From Triplophysa rosa (taxonomy: Eukaryota; Chordata; Actinopteri; Cypriniformes; Nemacheilidae), in NCBI RefSeq assembly GCF_024868665.1, contig NC_079901.1:3967300-4031299 (forward strand): DNA of 64,000 nucleotides, read 5' to 3'. A program made the position numbers and the translations under genes. The notes beneath the pieces were generated by a model, which searched no databases, had not been told where the DNA came from, and saw only the letters and a list, made by a program, of their open reading frames with translations. The number at the start of each line of letters is the position of its first letter. Position 1 is the first letter of the stretch. Below, in pieces: positions 43,810-54,886 of the stretch.

Positions 43810-44283
43810 CTTACAATAGCTGAATAATTTGCAATAGATCGGCGATAATATCCACAGAAGCCAAGAAATGATCTCAGAGCCTTTAAGTTGGTTGGCTGAA
43901 GCCAACTAGTCACAGCTGCTACCTTTTCTGTGTCCGTTGCTATCCCTTCTTTAGACACAATGTGTCCAACATACTTAACACGGGGCAAGCAGAATTGACA
44001 CTTATCCAGCGACACCTTTAACCCAGCCTCTTCCAGACGATCCAAGACTTTAAGAAGTCTTTCTTCGTGTTCCTCCAACGACCTCCCAAAGACTATGACA
44101 TCATCCAAATAGACTAAGACTTGGAGTAGATTCATATCGCCGATGGCTTTCTCCATAAGCCGTTGAAAAGTCGCGGGAGCTCCCATGATTCCTTGTGGCA
44201 TTCGTTCAAATTGGTAAAAGCCCAGTGGGCAGATAAAGCAGTCTTTTCCTTGTCCTCATTGGCCATGGCTATCTTCGCAAATC
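43810..44283 (-). pseudogene. Element copy 1: reverse transcriptase, second half
   Basis: Shows KTAFICPLGFYQFERMPQGI, APATFQRLMEKAIGD, the intact catalytic box VLVYLDDVIVFG, and LRSFLGFCGYYRRSI near the thumb. The reading frame is shifted relative to the first half of RT in the ORF at 44256-46451. Separated from RNase H by the hAT MITE. Confidence 0.9.
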
Positions 44284-46451
44284 GAGGACCGAAAACCACT
44301 GACTACCAGCGTGACAGTCCAGAGCCTCATCAATCTTTGGAGTTGTGTATTGGTCAGGAACTGTTCTTGTATTAAGGGTCCTGTAATCGATACAATCCTA
44401 ACAGCTCCGTTCCTCTTCCTTGCAATAACTATGGGGGATGTGTATGGACTGCGAGACTCACTGATAATACCTGCGGCATGCAGCTCTTGTAGATGCTTTC
44501 TGACATCATCTATGTCAGCGGGTGTGATCCTTCTAGAGCGCTCCCGAAAGGGTCTTGGATCAGAAAGGCGGATTCTATGCTCTACTCCTTTAGCAAGTCC
44601 TACATCCCACTCGTGACTGGAAAAGACATTTGTCCTTTTGCTCAGCTGTTTCCGCAACCTTTCCTTCCACTCCTCTGAAATCGGCGAATCCCCGAAGTTA
44701 AACAAGTTAGGGTCAAGTGTCTTGTCACAGCCCTCATTCACAGACACGGGGTTTACTGGATCAGCAGTGAACAAGTGACCAATAACAGTTCCCAAAGGTA
44801 TGACCACCTCCTTTGGTGACTCATTCTGTACAGGCACAGCAAAGTTATTGTTTTTTAGTATATCACTTGATACTACTACCGACTGGACCAGAACTCCTGC
44901 TGGCAGTGAAGTTACAGAGGAGGCATCCATCATCAGAATCTCACGCCCTAATGGCTCTGTTGCTTCCACTTCACCCTTTACACAGCAACCACTCGTGGGT
45001 GGGAGAATCAAAGGGTCTGAACCTGACAACTTCACACATCCGACAGCATCATCTTCCCCACCAGAGGCATCAAGAGCTAGAGAGGAAGGTGTCTTTCCCA
45101 TAACTGAGGTAGGTTTCACTTTAATACCCATGGTATGTGTGATATCGGTTCCAGTTGACTCTTTACACAATTGGGCCAAACGTGTGAACAACCTGGCATT
45201 GGTGCCAAGGATCACAGGAGTCTGATCGGGGCTCTTTGGGCCAGGACAAATCAGGGCGAGCACAGAAATGGTCTCAGAGTTTCCAGTAATCTCCGGGAAT
45301 TCAACAGTTACAACAGCATATCCAAGGTATGGGTAGCTAGAGTCACTCAAACCCCACACAGCTAATCCCAACACAGGGTGAATGGGGACCTCTGATAAAT
45401 ATTTCTTGTACCAGTTTTCGAAGACTATGGTCATTTGAGAGCCACTATCTAGCAATGCAATGCATGGGTGGCCATTCATGCACAAATGTACAGTGGAGGG
45501 GGGACCTATAAGTCCTTCTGGAATCTGTTTTTCCATATCAGCATAAACAGCACTCTTTTTCGCTGAACAGACAGTGGTGCTCGCTTCAGGTGCTGGGTGT
45601 GATCCTTTTTGTCCACTCCTCATTTTCCGATTTGACCAAATCAATTTCTGAATTACTAGATTCTTGTTCTCGGGGTTTTGGCATTTTGTTGCTATGTGCC
45701 CTTCCTCTCCACAGTTGTAACAAACATACTCCTCTGGCCCATTACACTGTTTGGTTTTACCAGCTGATGATTGTCTGGCAGTAGAGGCATTCAGTGTAAG
45801 GGCTGAGGTGTCAACTTTGCGACTTTCCTTGTTAGCCACTTTCTGTAGACTTTTCACTTGTCTTTTCAAAGCAGAAATTTCTCCATCCTGTTGGGTGTCC
45901 CAGGAGGATCCTGTAGTATCTTGGGTGCTTTTATGATCTATCACTGTCTGTGGTTGGGCATTGGCCACCATAGTGGCAAACTGAGACTTTAACTCTTTTA
46001 ATTCAGCTTTGAGGGTTAGAACTTCCTTATGCTTAACCTCCATATCCACATTAGTACAAGCCTTATGCACTCTTGCAGTCAACATTGCACGAGAAGATTC
46101 ATATTCTTCTTCAGTACGAACTTCACTTAACAGATCTAGGAAGCTAGGCGGTTTGCTCTTTGTCTCCCGAAGTCTCAGTTGGAACAACATCATGTCAGCA
46201 TTAACAGCCCCTCGAAGCAGTTGTTCAAGACGGACTTTATCTCTGTAGTCGCCTGGTATGCCCCCTCTCTGTACTACTTTATTCAGAGCATGTTCCAGCC
46301 TTCTTAGAAATTCTGAAAGTTTCTCCCCGGTGTGTTGCTGCATTAACCGGAAGGCAAAATAAAGATCATCTCCTGACTCGGCAGATCCAAAAGCTTGCTC
46401 GAGAGCGTGTAAGTACTCTTCTGGACTGACCTCAGCAGCCGCACCACACAC
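44256..46451 (-). CDS. Element copy 1: Gag (CA/NC), protease and RT start
   Basis: A 731-codon minus frame. In order: capsid C-terminal part (YLHALEQAFGSAESGDDLYF, EKLSEFLRRLEHALNK), a coiled coil (about residues 140-160), a CCHC zinc knuckle CYNCGEEGHIATKC (about 245), retropepsin-type protease active site ALLDSGSQMTIV (about 335), and the beginning of RT (HRIRLSDPRPFRERSRRITP, SRSPYTSPIVIARKRNG). After VRIV the frame shifts and ends. The capsid resembles PNMA proteins, which descend from such gypsy gags. It is a retrotransposon gene, shared with copy 2 at about 99.7% by the differences I could count. Confidence 0.9.
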   Translation of the reverse strand: MCGAAAEVSPEEYLHALEQAFGSAESGDDLYFAFRLMQQHTGEKLSEFLRRLEHALNKVVQRGGIPGDYRDKVRLEQLLRGAVNADMMLFQLRLRETKSKPPSFLDLLSEVRTEEEYESSRAMLTARVHKACTNVDMEVKHKEVLTLKAELKELKSQFATMVANAQPQTVIDHKSTQDTTGSSWDTQQDGEISALKRQVKSLQKVANKESRKVDTSALTLNASTARQSSAGKTKQCNGPEEYVCYNCGEEGHIATKCQNPENKNLVIQKLIWSNRKMRSGQKGSHPAPEASTTVCSAKKSAVYADMEKQIPEGLIGPPSTVHLCMNGHPCIALLDSGSQMTIVFENWYKKYLSEVPIHPVLGLAVWGLSDSSYPYLGYAVVTVEFPEITGNSETISVLALICPGPKSPDQTPVILGTNARLFTRLAQLCKESTGTDITHTMGIKVKPTSVMGKTPSSLALDASGGEDDAVGCVKLSGSDPLILPPTSGCCVKGEVEATEPLGREILMMDASSVTSLPAGVLVQSVVVSSDILKNNNFAVPVQNESPKEVVIPLGTVIGHLFTADPVNPVSVNEGCDKTLDPNLFNFGDSPISEEWKERLRKQLSKRTNVFSSHEWDVGLAKGVEHRIRLSDPRPFRERSRRITPADIDDVRKHLQELHAAGIISESRSPYTSPIVIARKRNGAVRIVSITGPLIQEQFLTNTQLQRLMRLWTVTLVVSGFRSSICEDSHGQ

Positions 46452-46465
46452 AGCTTTGATGATTT

Positions 46466-47053
46466 CTAATGCAGGGCCTCGTAAGCTTTCAAAACTCTCC
46501 TCTTCTTCTCTTTTGCAGGGTCGTCGCTCTCCTCTACCATCAGCCAGGCCTGCTCTATCCAGTGTTCAAATTGTTCCTCACCAGCAGGAGTAGGTATAGT
46601 GCCTGAAAATACTCTCAATCTTCTGTAACCTCCACTCTCACCGATTTTGCCTGTTTTTTCTAACAGTATAATAATAGCATCAGGGGCGCTACTTTCAGTA
46701 GGAGAAGAGGTAAACAAAGCTTGTACTTTTTTGCTGAATTCTCCTGAATCCGTTGCATCCACACTAGAAACAATAATGTGCCAAAGAGTTGTTCCAGCAG
46801 CAAAGGTTACTTCAGGAGGCAGTTGTTTGGGGTCTATTTTCTCTTTGCATTCACATAGTACTAAGAAGCTATTAAGTTTGGTTTTGTACATCCTGCCTCT
46901 TACACGCACACGTCCAAGATATTTTATACACAGCATCGTGTCTTCAATTTGTGCTGTCTCCAAATCATCAGGTATGACAATCATCAGAGCGTATTCTTCT
47001 TGTAGTGCTTCTCCCTTGCACCAACCCCTGAGCTCTTCTCTAAACTGCTGCAT
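46466..47053 (-). CDS. Element copy 1: Gag N-terminal part (PNMA-like)
   Basis: 195 codons from MQQFREELRGWCKG, with IPDDLETAQIEDTM, LGRVRVRGRMYKTKLNSFLV (the N-terminal RRM-like fold of PNMA proteins) and FSGTIPTPAGEEQFEHWIEQ. It ends KAYEALH with TAG, while the overlapping next frame continues the capsid (SLRGPALEIIKAVCAAAE), so gag is divided by a one-base shift near 46490. The same shift is in copy 2. The ATG follows a leader of about 100 bp after the LTR. Confidence 0.88.
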   Translation of the reverse strand: MQQFREELRGWCKGEALQEEYALMIVIPDDLETAQIEDTMLCIKYLGRVRVRGRMYKTKLNSFLVLCECKEKIDPKQLPPEVTFAAGTTLWHIIVSSVDATDSGEFSKKVQALFTSSPTESSAPDAIIILLEKTGKIGESGGYRRLRVFSGTIPTPAGEEQFEHWIEQAWLMVEESDDPAKEKKRRVLKAYEALH

Positions 47054-47134
47054 TTTGACTCTGTACTTTTGATCTGTGTATCAACTTTTCACAAGATTGT
47101 TATATATACAATATAATCCAAAGTTTTCTTTCCA

Positions 47135-47158
47135 GATCCCAGCGGAGCCTCCATTTTA
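47135..47158 (-). other. Primer-binding site region, copy 1
   Basis: Directly inside the LTR at 47159 the minus strand reads TAAAATGGAGGCTCCGCTGG. The TGG start fits a tRNA primer-binding site; the tRNA could not be named with confidence. Same sequence at 58211-58235. Confidence 0.55.
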
Positions 47159-48477
47159 TGTAGCGCCCTACTCCCTTAAGGTAAATTGGAATGGGCCTTA
47201 GGTTCTTTAAGTTTTAGATCTCTCTACAATCTTATAGATATTATGGCATTTGTATTAACAAACCTTCTTGTTCTGGGATACCCTCAAGTATAGCAACTGC
47301 TAAATTACAAGTAAACCCACATGCAATAGTAAATCCAAACAGGATTTAATAAACAATGTATAAAATAAATAATAAAGCAGAAAAATGATAATACACTACT
47401 ACATGAAATACTTGGTTTTGGATTAAATAAGTAAGTAACACTAGACTGCTTATCAAACCCTCTCAAACTATATTATTTCAGCACAAACCTTGTAGTCAGT
47501 GAATCCTAAACAATACTTCAAACGTGCACACCCCACCTTTAACTGTTAGTAGGATGTGAAATAAAATGGTTACCATTTTACAGCATCTCAACAATATTCA
47601 AAACAGTGTTTAACCGTTGTATTCAAACACCCAGTAATTCCAGATATACCCATGTCTCTTCTTTCAAATTCAAGCTCAACGTCCATGTAAATGTCCCAGG
47701 AGTCGCTCAATGTTAAAAAATGCAACGAAAAATAAATAAATTAAAATGTTGCAGGCCTGATACGACGCTGGCGTGTGGTGAGGCCTTACAACGTGCCGCT
47801 TCACTCAATGAGCAACATAAACAAGATGGTGGTTACCTTTGCAGATGAACGTTCAGGCCGTACACTTAACCACGTCTCCGCAGAACGAGAGCAACCCGTT
47901 CAATAAATCCAACAGCGGTTCAGCGCACATGTCCCCGAAGACAGAGGAACCACTGAGAATCTCCGGTATCTCAGGGCGATATCTGGCTACTTATCTCCGC
48001 AGAACGTCCGGTAAGAGACTCGATACACTTTTGTGTTTCACTGCAGCGAACTCGAATGTCTCTCACGTCCTTCTCAGCTCCGTTTCGTAAAAAGCAGAAT
48101 CAATTACAAATTACGTTAAGATCAACAGGAGAAATTGCTATCTCCTACATCTTACTTAATAGTTATACCAACTTTTAAGTAGTTATCTTGTCGACAACCG
48201 TAAGATTGGCACTATTTCATTACATCACAGCGTCTCTCTCTTCGCAGCTAGCTCTCGTCCCGCCCTCCGAACAGTTCAACCAATCCTGACCTTCAACAGC
48301 AGGCACGTAAATTAAAGCAACAGTACAATGTCTTCATAAACTTACACTTAATACATTTTCTCTTCAACCCCTCAAAGGAACATATACATATTTTAACCCA
48401 GGAAACAAACAATATACATTGAAAATAAATTATTGTTTGTTTAACACCCCACTGTATAAGAAGTATAGCCACACTCA
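47159..48477 (-). repeat. LTR copy 2 (5' LTR of element copy 1), 1319 bp
   Basis: Homologous to 36420-37735 and 58236-59551 but with about 20 differences clustered at 47638-47815 (for example AAATAAATAAATTAAAATG instead of AAATAACGTAAATG). The primer-binding site lies on its left, the shared spacer on its right. Confidence 0.92.
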
Positions 48478-50926
48478 GGGCAACAAAAACTTTTTATGCT
48501 ACTAAAAGATGTATTTATGCAAAAACAGCAATATCACCCATAAACTATTTGTCTTTATTGTCAATAAGAATGAAGTGTAACAATGGCATGCTAAACAATT
48601 ATCTTCAACAGATATCGAGCAATGGCATATTATCCCTGCACAACATCATAATGTCCATCAACTAAATAATCACCCGAGTACATATTAGATGATACTGTAC
48701 TTAGATATATTCCGGCCATCTAGTAACAGAGTGCGCCTACCGTTTCTGAATCGAGTATTTATCTCATGTGTATGGTCCTCTAATGAGTTTAAAGACGCAC
48801 CGAACTAAAGCCCTCCAACCGTACAACTCTCTGATTTCCAATAGCTCATACCATATCCTACTAATACTCTTGCCTCTCCTATCATGTAATGCATTTAATA
48901 TTCTCAATTTACAGTTACTCGTTAATATTGGCATGTGAGTGAAATACAGTTAAAGTAGCAATGTACACGTGTTAGAAACAACTTAGACGTCCTAAATAGG
49001 GTGAAATAACAATCGGCAGCACCACCAGGACGGTTAGCAAAGGCGCGGACTTACCAAACAAGCGGAAGATCAGCGGGGGTAACACCGCTGACCTAGGGCG
49101 TCACATGTTTTAACTGTGAACATTAGAAGAAGATTTGGTGCTACATACAATTAATGATAAACGATGTGTGTGTCAAGAACCCCATGTAAGTGATAAGATG
49201 GCATCTCGTTGGGTTTAAATAAGAAAGAACAGATAACTTTAACCTTCCACAAATGTCGAATTTATAATATATCGCGAGTATAAAATGGAAAAAGTAAAGG
49301 CACAGTATCTTCAAACCTATGATAAGGACTGTAGCATACTCGACAAGCTTAGCCTTATAGTCGTGTGTTTTTACTAACTTTTAAACAACGTACTTGTAAT
49401 TGATTGTTTACTCAACTGCGTGGTAAATCATTCTATTTGTTTAATTGGTACAAAAGCAGAACAAATACTAATGCAGGTGACAGACGCACCAACCACCATA
49501 GCAGACTCAAATCGTGGCACCCAGACCATAGAGCCTTAAGCTCTTCGTACTTATCACCTGAGAGGGAAATGTTGCTCTGTTCGTCATAATAGACAACACA
49601 AAACACCATCAAGGAACGGTCGCAGTCGTAACGCCGGTACCACCACGCTTACGGAGACAATAGTATTACATATAAAAAACATAAACTACTACAACTTAAA
49701 TGTTACAAAAACCAACATCTAATGTATACACAGCTGCTTAAAACAAATATATAACAAGTGACACTAGGAGTGAAATTAATGAAATTAATGGCAACATGTT
49801 GGAGCCAGAGGATCGTGTAAACTAGGGAATGTGGGAAAGGTCCTTTATCTACAGTTGTTTCAACACCGTACTATCATGGAAGGTGAATTCATTACAATAT
49901 TAATTTACAGAGAAGTCAAGGCTGTAAAGAATACCGTCAGAACTGCACGGCAGCACAGTAACAGAGCTCAGAACTCATGGCTGCCACCAACACTTGACCA
50001 CACAGATGACGGAATAACAGGTCATGGTACGACTTGAACTGGCACAGTGACGTGATCTGAACAAACTGACTGTGAAATTAACAGAGAAATTCTGTAGTTC
50101 TAACAGAAGTATTCTGGCAACCAGTGTTTTCTGTAAGAAATCCTCATTAAACTCCACAAACACCATCACCACCTTCACTTATTACAACACCATCACTTTA
50201 TTTCTGTTGTGCATTTACAAAAGAACTTATTGACAATAAACACACGTTTAGATGTTGACGGTTGTTGTTTAGTCACCATTATGGAGAACAGTGTTTGCTT
50301 TACTTGGGCTCTTGACTTTACCTTCAGGTTTTCATTAGCTTTTATGGCTGAAAAAAGCTGAGAGAAAGTGTTTTCGTGTTCTTTCTGATGGTGAGAGTCA
50401 TCATCTACTGGCCTGTCTCCATTCATGTATTCCCTGGTTTAAAGTGCTTTTGTGATGCTCCCAGACATTACAGTATTAAGTGATATTGTGAAGGACTTTA
50501 AAACACATCATGCACATTAAAAATGATAAACCATGAGATACACAGACATCAAGATTCAGCCTGTTCATCTCAACAATGGTGATAACTAACAAACTATTCA
50601 AATAAATGCAATGCATTCTGGGTTCCAATCATAGTACGAAACTCATCCATGATTCCCAGCATGCATTGCAACATGAAGCGTTTCATTTAAGGTCACCACT
50701 GTTGAGATTCATACATTGATTATTCATGTCTATGTGTGAAAAACCAGCTCCTGTATTTTAATGTACATTATGTTTTCAAAATCTGTTCATATGAATGTTA
50801 TCACAAGAGATCTGTGCTTTCAGGCAAAGCTCATTCACACAGATATAACAAAAACCAAACAAAAACATGAATCACTTAAAACCAACACTCAACTAGATGA
50901 AGATTTAAATCATCATAAAATTGCAG
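48478..50926. repeat. Spacer, middle copy, with a noisy segment
   Basis: 48478-48597 and 50046-50926 match 37736-37855 and 38970-39847 almost perfectly. Between them 48598-50045 aligns only loosely, with many insertions and substitutions. After AAATCATCAT at 50926 the sequence leaves the spacer. Confidence 0.85.
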
Positions 50927-51642
50927 ACTATGAATGGATGGAGTAAAAATTGTCAAATACTACTCCATTATCTTATCTTAAAATTATTGGCTGTCACTGA
51001 TTGAAACAACATGTGCTTCTGTTGTCTATTTGTTCTTTCATGACTCATCTGTTGACAAGACAATTTCATGGTAATAAGTGGTCTAGTTTTTAAGGCAGTT
51101 TATGAAATTAAAATTTTTGTATAAGTTGTAATTTTTATATTGTTGCACTTTTATATTGGTGAATTGTTGTAATGATTAACTAATTGTTCTATTGATATAT
51201 TGTCACAGTGCATTTATGATCTAATTTTCTATTGGTCCATTACTGTTTAAAAACAAGTTTTTTTTTATTAAAACCTGAAAAACTCAACTTGAGGCAAATT
51301 ATTTGAATCGGTGATCTTATTGGTACTTTAATGGTTTCTACATAAATTCCCACAATATGTAAGTGAATCTTTAATCTTTAGATCTTAAATTTAACATTAT
51401 AAAAGTCAAGAAGTACAAAAAAAATCTTGTTTAAAATTACAGTTAAAAACTGTAAAATTGTGTGTAAAATTACAGTTAAAAACTGTAAAACCTTGTGTAA
51501 AATTACAGTTAAAAACTGTATTTATAACTACGGAAAATTCCTGTAATTTAACGGATATTTTCTATTAATTTTACGGTTTTTTTCCGGCGCCCCAGCTGCC
51601 GGAAACTTTCCGTTTTTTTACGGGTTTTTTTTTTACAGTGTA
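50927..51642. mobile_element. hAT-like element right part, ending ...TTTTTACAGTG
   Basis: AT-rich with three tandem AAATTACAGTTAAAAACTGT units (about 51430-51520) and a terminal block GGCGCCCCAGCTGCCGGAAA followed by TTTTTTTTACAGTG, the typical end of a CACTGTAAAA-type fish element. It abuts the LTR fragment at 51643. The left part is probably the spacer copy before 50926. Confidence 0.65.
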
Positions 51643-51797
51643 GTTATCTTGTCGACAACCGTAAGATTAGCACTATTTCATTACATCACAGTGTCTCTCG
51701 CTTCCCAGCTAGCTCTCGTCCCGCTCTCCGAAAATAAAGGAAAAATAAATTATTGTTTGTTTAACACCCCACTGTATAAGAAGTATAGCCACACTCA
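51643..51797 (-). repeat. Partial 3' LTR of element copy 2
   Basis: Matches the inner end of the 1316-bp LTR (TAGTTATCTTGTCGACAACC ... GCCACACTCA) with about 177 bp deleted between CTCTCCGA and AAATAAATTATTG and several substitutions. It is followed by the polypurine tract (minus strand GGGTGGGGGG, 51798-51809), so it is the genuine 3' LTR, truncated by the hAT-like sequence. Confidence 0.85.
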
Positions 51798-51886
51798 GGC
51801 CCCCCACCCATTTAAACGTCTAGATGTCCCTATTCAGACTTTTACCTAAACTTTCCAGTCTAACGGCGGAATGGCTTTAATATCTC

Positions 51887-52897
51887 TCATGCCGGGAACC
51901 CTTTCCCAATCTGTATAACCACCCCTCTATGAACTATGGTTATTGGTTGACCTCTGGCTTTCCCTGGTTTATCATACGTGAGCTTAATGATTGGCTTTAC
52001 TTTTCTCTTCTCTATATGTTCACTTATGTCCTCCATCTCTTCACTACTGTTCCGTGACTGCTCTGTGTCATTTTCATCAACATGACTGTTGGGGCTTGAA
52101 TCATCACTTTCAACACTCTGCGAACCCACTGAGGAGCCTTCTTCATCCATATACACAGCCTCGGGTATCACTTGCTCTTCCTCAGCTGTTGGCTCTTGTA
52201 GCTTGGTCAAGGCACAACGTTTTTGTAACAGACACTCTAGGTAAGATCTGTAGGGTTTTTGCCCAACTTCACAATCAGACTGTGATGACATCTCTGAGGA
52301 GGATAAGTCTCTGTTTATAGTTCTGGGAAGAGTGGAGTTGGTTTTCCGCTTACCAATCTGATGGGTTTTTCTCTTCACAGGCTTATTCTCCAGCGCCTCC
52401 ACAGTTGGCAGCCTCACCAGAATCCCTATTGGCACTTTCACCCCACCTTTCCCTGTTTCAGGTAGGACTTGGTAGACAGGCAGATTGGGAAGCTTTCTTT
52501 TGACAATGTATGGGACAGGACTCCACTTTGGTTGCAGTTTGTGTTTTCCTCTGATCCCCAGGTTCTTGATTAACACACGGTCTCCTGAGTCCACCGCTTG
52601 GAAAACCACTCTTTTGTCATAGGATCTTTTGTTACGCTGGTGAACCTTGTCAGCCTCTTTAGCAGCTAACCGGTAAGCACATTTCATGTTTTCTTTCAGC
52701 TTAGCAACATACTGTGAGTGAGTTATGTCACACATTCCATCAGGTGAGGTCCCAAAGCATATGTCCACTGGTAGTCTCGCCTCCCTACCGAACATAAGAA
52801 AGTAAGGGAAATAATTGGTGGCATAATTTCTGGTACTGTTGTATGCATGAACCAGATAAGGTATCTGCTGGCTACAGTTCCGTTTTTTTCTCAGCAT
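51887..52897 (-). pseudogene. Element copy 2: integrase C-terminal region
   Basis: The 336-codon minus frame starts within integrase: VHAYNSTRNYATNYFPYFLM, FGREARLPVDICFG, then DRVLIKNLGIRGKHKLQPKW and PYIVKRKLPNLPVYQVLPE, a GPY/F-type module, followed by a long acidic tail (SSVGSQSVESDDSSPN, DISEHIEKRKVKP). No envelope-like frame follows. It is one frame shift away from the catalytic core frame, which ends at 52872. Absent from copy 1. Confidence 0.88.
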
Positions 52898-54209
52898 TTA
52901 GTGTTCCAAGCATGGCTAGAAGGGTACGGTTAAACCGTTCTGGTTGAGGGTCACCCTGTGGATGATATGGTGATGTTCGTGACTTTTTTATACCTAGCAG
53001 GCTCAACATGTCTTTGATCAGTCTACTCTCAAAATCGCGACCTTGGTCGGAATGTATGCGCACAGGAAGTCCATAATGTATGAAGTACTTCTCAACCAGA
53101 ATTTTCGCAACAGTGAGAGCTTTTTGGTGTTTACTTGGGAAAGCCTGGGTGTATCTAGTGAAATGGTCTGTGACTACTAGCACATTGCTTATACCCTTGG
53201 AGTCTGGCTCCACAGCTAAGAAATCAATACAGACCAAGTCCATAGGGCCACTACTTGCTATTTGTTGTAACGGAGCTGCTCTTTGACAGGGACTTTTGCG
53301 AGTGACACAGGGACCACAATTATTCACATATTCTTGCACATGAATAGCCATCTTTGGCCAATAAAACCGACTTCTCAAAAGATCTGTGATCCTCTCACTA
53401 CCGAGGTGACCCAAGTCATCATGCATAGCTTGGAGAACTGTGGCTTGAAACTTGGCAGGGAGTACTAGCTGGTATATTTCGGTGCCAGACATTTTTGTTA
53501 TCCGCTGAAGTAATCCATCTAGCATCAACAGTCGTCCAGCTTCATGTTTCAGCGTGACTAACTCAGGGTCCACCACTTTGTGGGACCATCTTCTCTCCTT
53601 CACAGCAGCAATTGCCTGTCTCAACACTGGATCTTCATACTGAGCTTTTATCAATTCAGGTTTCGAGATCAGCTCCAATGACTTCAGCTCTAACCTTGTT
53701 GGATAAGCATAAGCCTCGGGGATAGATTCAGGTGGGGCACCTAGCTGTTCTACACACCGCTGACTTGCCTCGGTAGACAGATGGAGGCAAACTCTCTGAC
53801 ATATGGTTTTCACTCCAGGTGCAGGTATGTCTCTCCAATCACCAACTTTGTCATCCATGTATTTCCTGGACAGTAAATCAGCATCTGTGTTATTTCTTCC
53901 AGGCCGGTATTGAATGCTGAACTCATACGTTGCCAATTCTGCTAACCACCTGTGACCTGTGGCGTTCAACTTATAAGAATTTAAGACATACATAAGTGGG
54001 TTGTTGTCAGTTCTGACAGTGAACTTTGCTCCGTATAGATAATCGTGGTACTTGTCCACAACGGCCCATTTAAGTGCCAGAAATTCAAGTTTGTGTATGG
54101 TGTACTTCTGCTCCGAAGGTCTCAACTTTCGGCTAGCAAACGCCACAGGGCGTAGCCCCTCTGGATACTCCTGATAAAGTACTGCACCAAGGCCTGATGG
54201 CATCCACAT
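52872..54209 (-). CDS. Element copy 2: RNase H, integrase zinc finger and catalytic core
   Basis: 445 codons. RNase H: GLGAVLYQEYPEGLRPVAFA, IHKLEFLALKWAV, VRTDNNPLMYVL. Integrase HHCC finger: HDDLGHLGSERI ... CGPCVTRK. DDE core: VCIDFLAVEPD (Asp), IHSDQGRDFES (Asp), DPQPERFNRT (Glu), where the usual HPQGNGQ loop reads HPQGDPQ. All catalytic residues are present. The frame ends at 52872 and the integrase tail continues in another frame. The N-terminal part of RNase H (54133-54426) is also in another frame. Confidence 0.9.
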   Translation of the reverse strand: MWMPSGLGAVLYQEYPEGLRPVAFASRKLRPSEQKYTIHKLEFLALKWAVVDKYHDYLYGAKFTVRTDNNPLMYVLNSYKLNATGHRWLAELATYEFSIQYRPGRNNTDADLLSRKYMDDKVGDWRDIPAPGVKTICQRVCLHLSTEASQRCVEQLGAPPESIPEAYAYPTRLELKSLELISKPELIKAQYEDPVLRQAIAAVKERRWSHKVVDPELVTLKHEAGRLLMLDGLLQRITKMSGTEIYQLVLPAKFQATVLQAMHDDLGHLGSERITDLLRSRFYWPKMAIHVQEYVNNCGPCVTRKSPCQRAAPLQQIASSGPMDLVCIDFLAVEPDSKGISNVLVVTDHFTRYTQAFPSKHQKALTVAKILVEKYFIHYGLPVRIHSDQGRDFESRLIKDMLSLLGIKKSRTSPYHPQGDPQPERFNRTLLAMLGTLNAEKKTEL

Positions 54210-54426
54210 GAAGAAAGTAGGGCTTGCTGGGGTCAGCGAATGCCAGAACAGGAGCGTTGGTAAGGCAGAGAATTATCTGATTAAATGCATTCGTATTAGC
54301 CTGGTCCCACCGTTCCCCAAACGGCTCAGACTCCTTAAGGTATGCAGTGTGCTTTTCTTTGACATGCTTCTTTCCTTTCTGTGTTGGTGCATATCCCTTG
54401 GTAAGCTCGGTCAATGGCCTTACAAT
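54133..54426 (-). pseudogene. Element copy 2: RT/RNase H connection
   Basis: MTELTKGYAPTQKGKKHVKE ... NQIILCLTNAPVLAFADPSK then PYFLHVDA; identical to 43056-43349 in copy 1. Frame shift just after HVDA, before GLGAVL. Confidence 0.85.
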
Positions 54427-54886
54427 TAGGGATGTAACGATTCACCATGAGCCGGTTTAAAATCGGTTATAATGAGTTACGATTCAAACCGGTTGAGGTG
54501 TGAACTGAATCGCAATACATTTTTTGAACAGCAGGGGCCGCTATTTTCACTGCAAATCTAAACGTGGACATGCTGATATTTCTTAAATGCAAAAAATCCA
54601 AGAAAAGCTCAGACAGTATTAGTTTGTTTATATTAAAGAGAGTTTTTCTATTATTAATTTGTTATAAAATTGCAGTTTAGTTTTGTTATTTGAAATAAAA
54701 CATTATTTTATTATACAAAGAAACGTGAAGCATTTAAGAAATAATGCAAGGGAAGTTGTTCATTTCTAATTTGTTTCAACTCATTTTGTAAAAATAAATC
54801 GTGAGTAAATCGTGAATAAATCGCATCGTGAGATCAGAATCGTGACTCACATCGCATCGTGAGCTGAGTGAATCGTTACATCCCTA
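54427..54886. mobile_element. hAT MITE, 460 bp, inserted in pol of copy 2
   Basis: Same element, same site and same 8-bp duplication CTTACAAT (54419-54426 and 54887-54894) as 43350-43809. Only one difference noticed (GCTGATATTT versus GCTGCTATTT). Confidence 0.95.
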
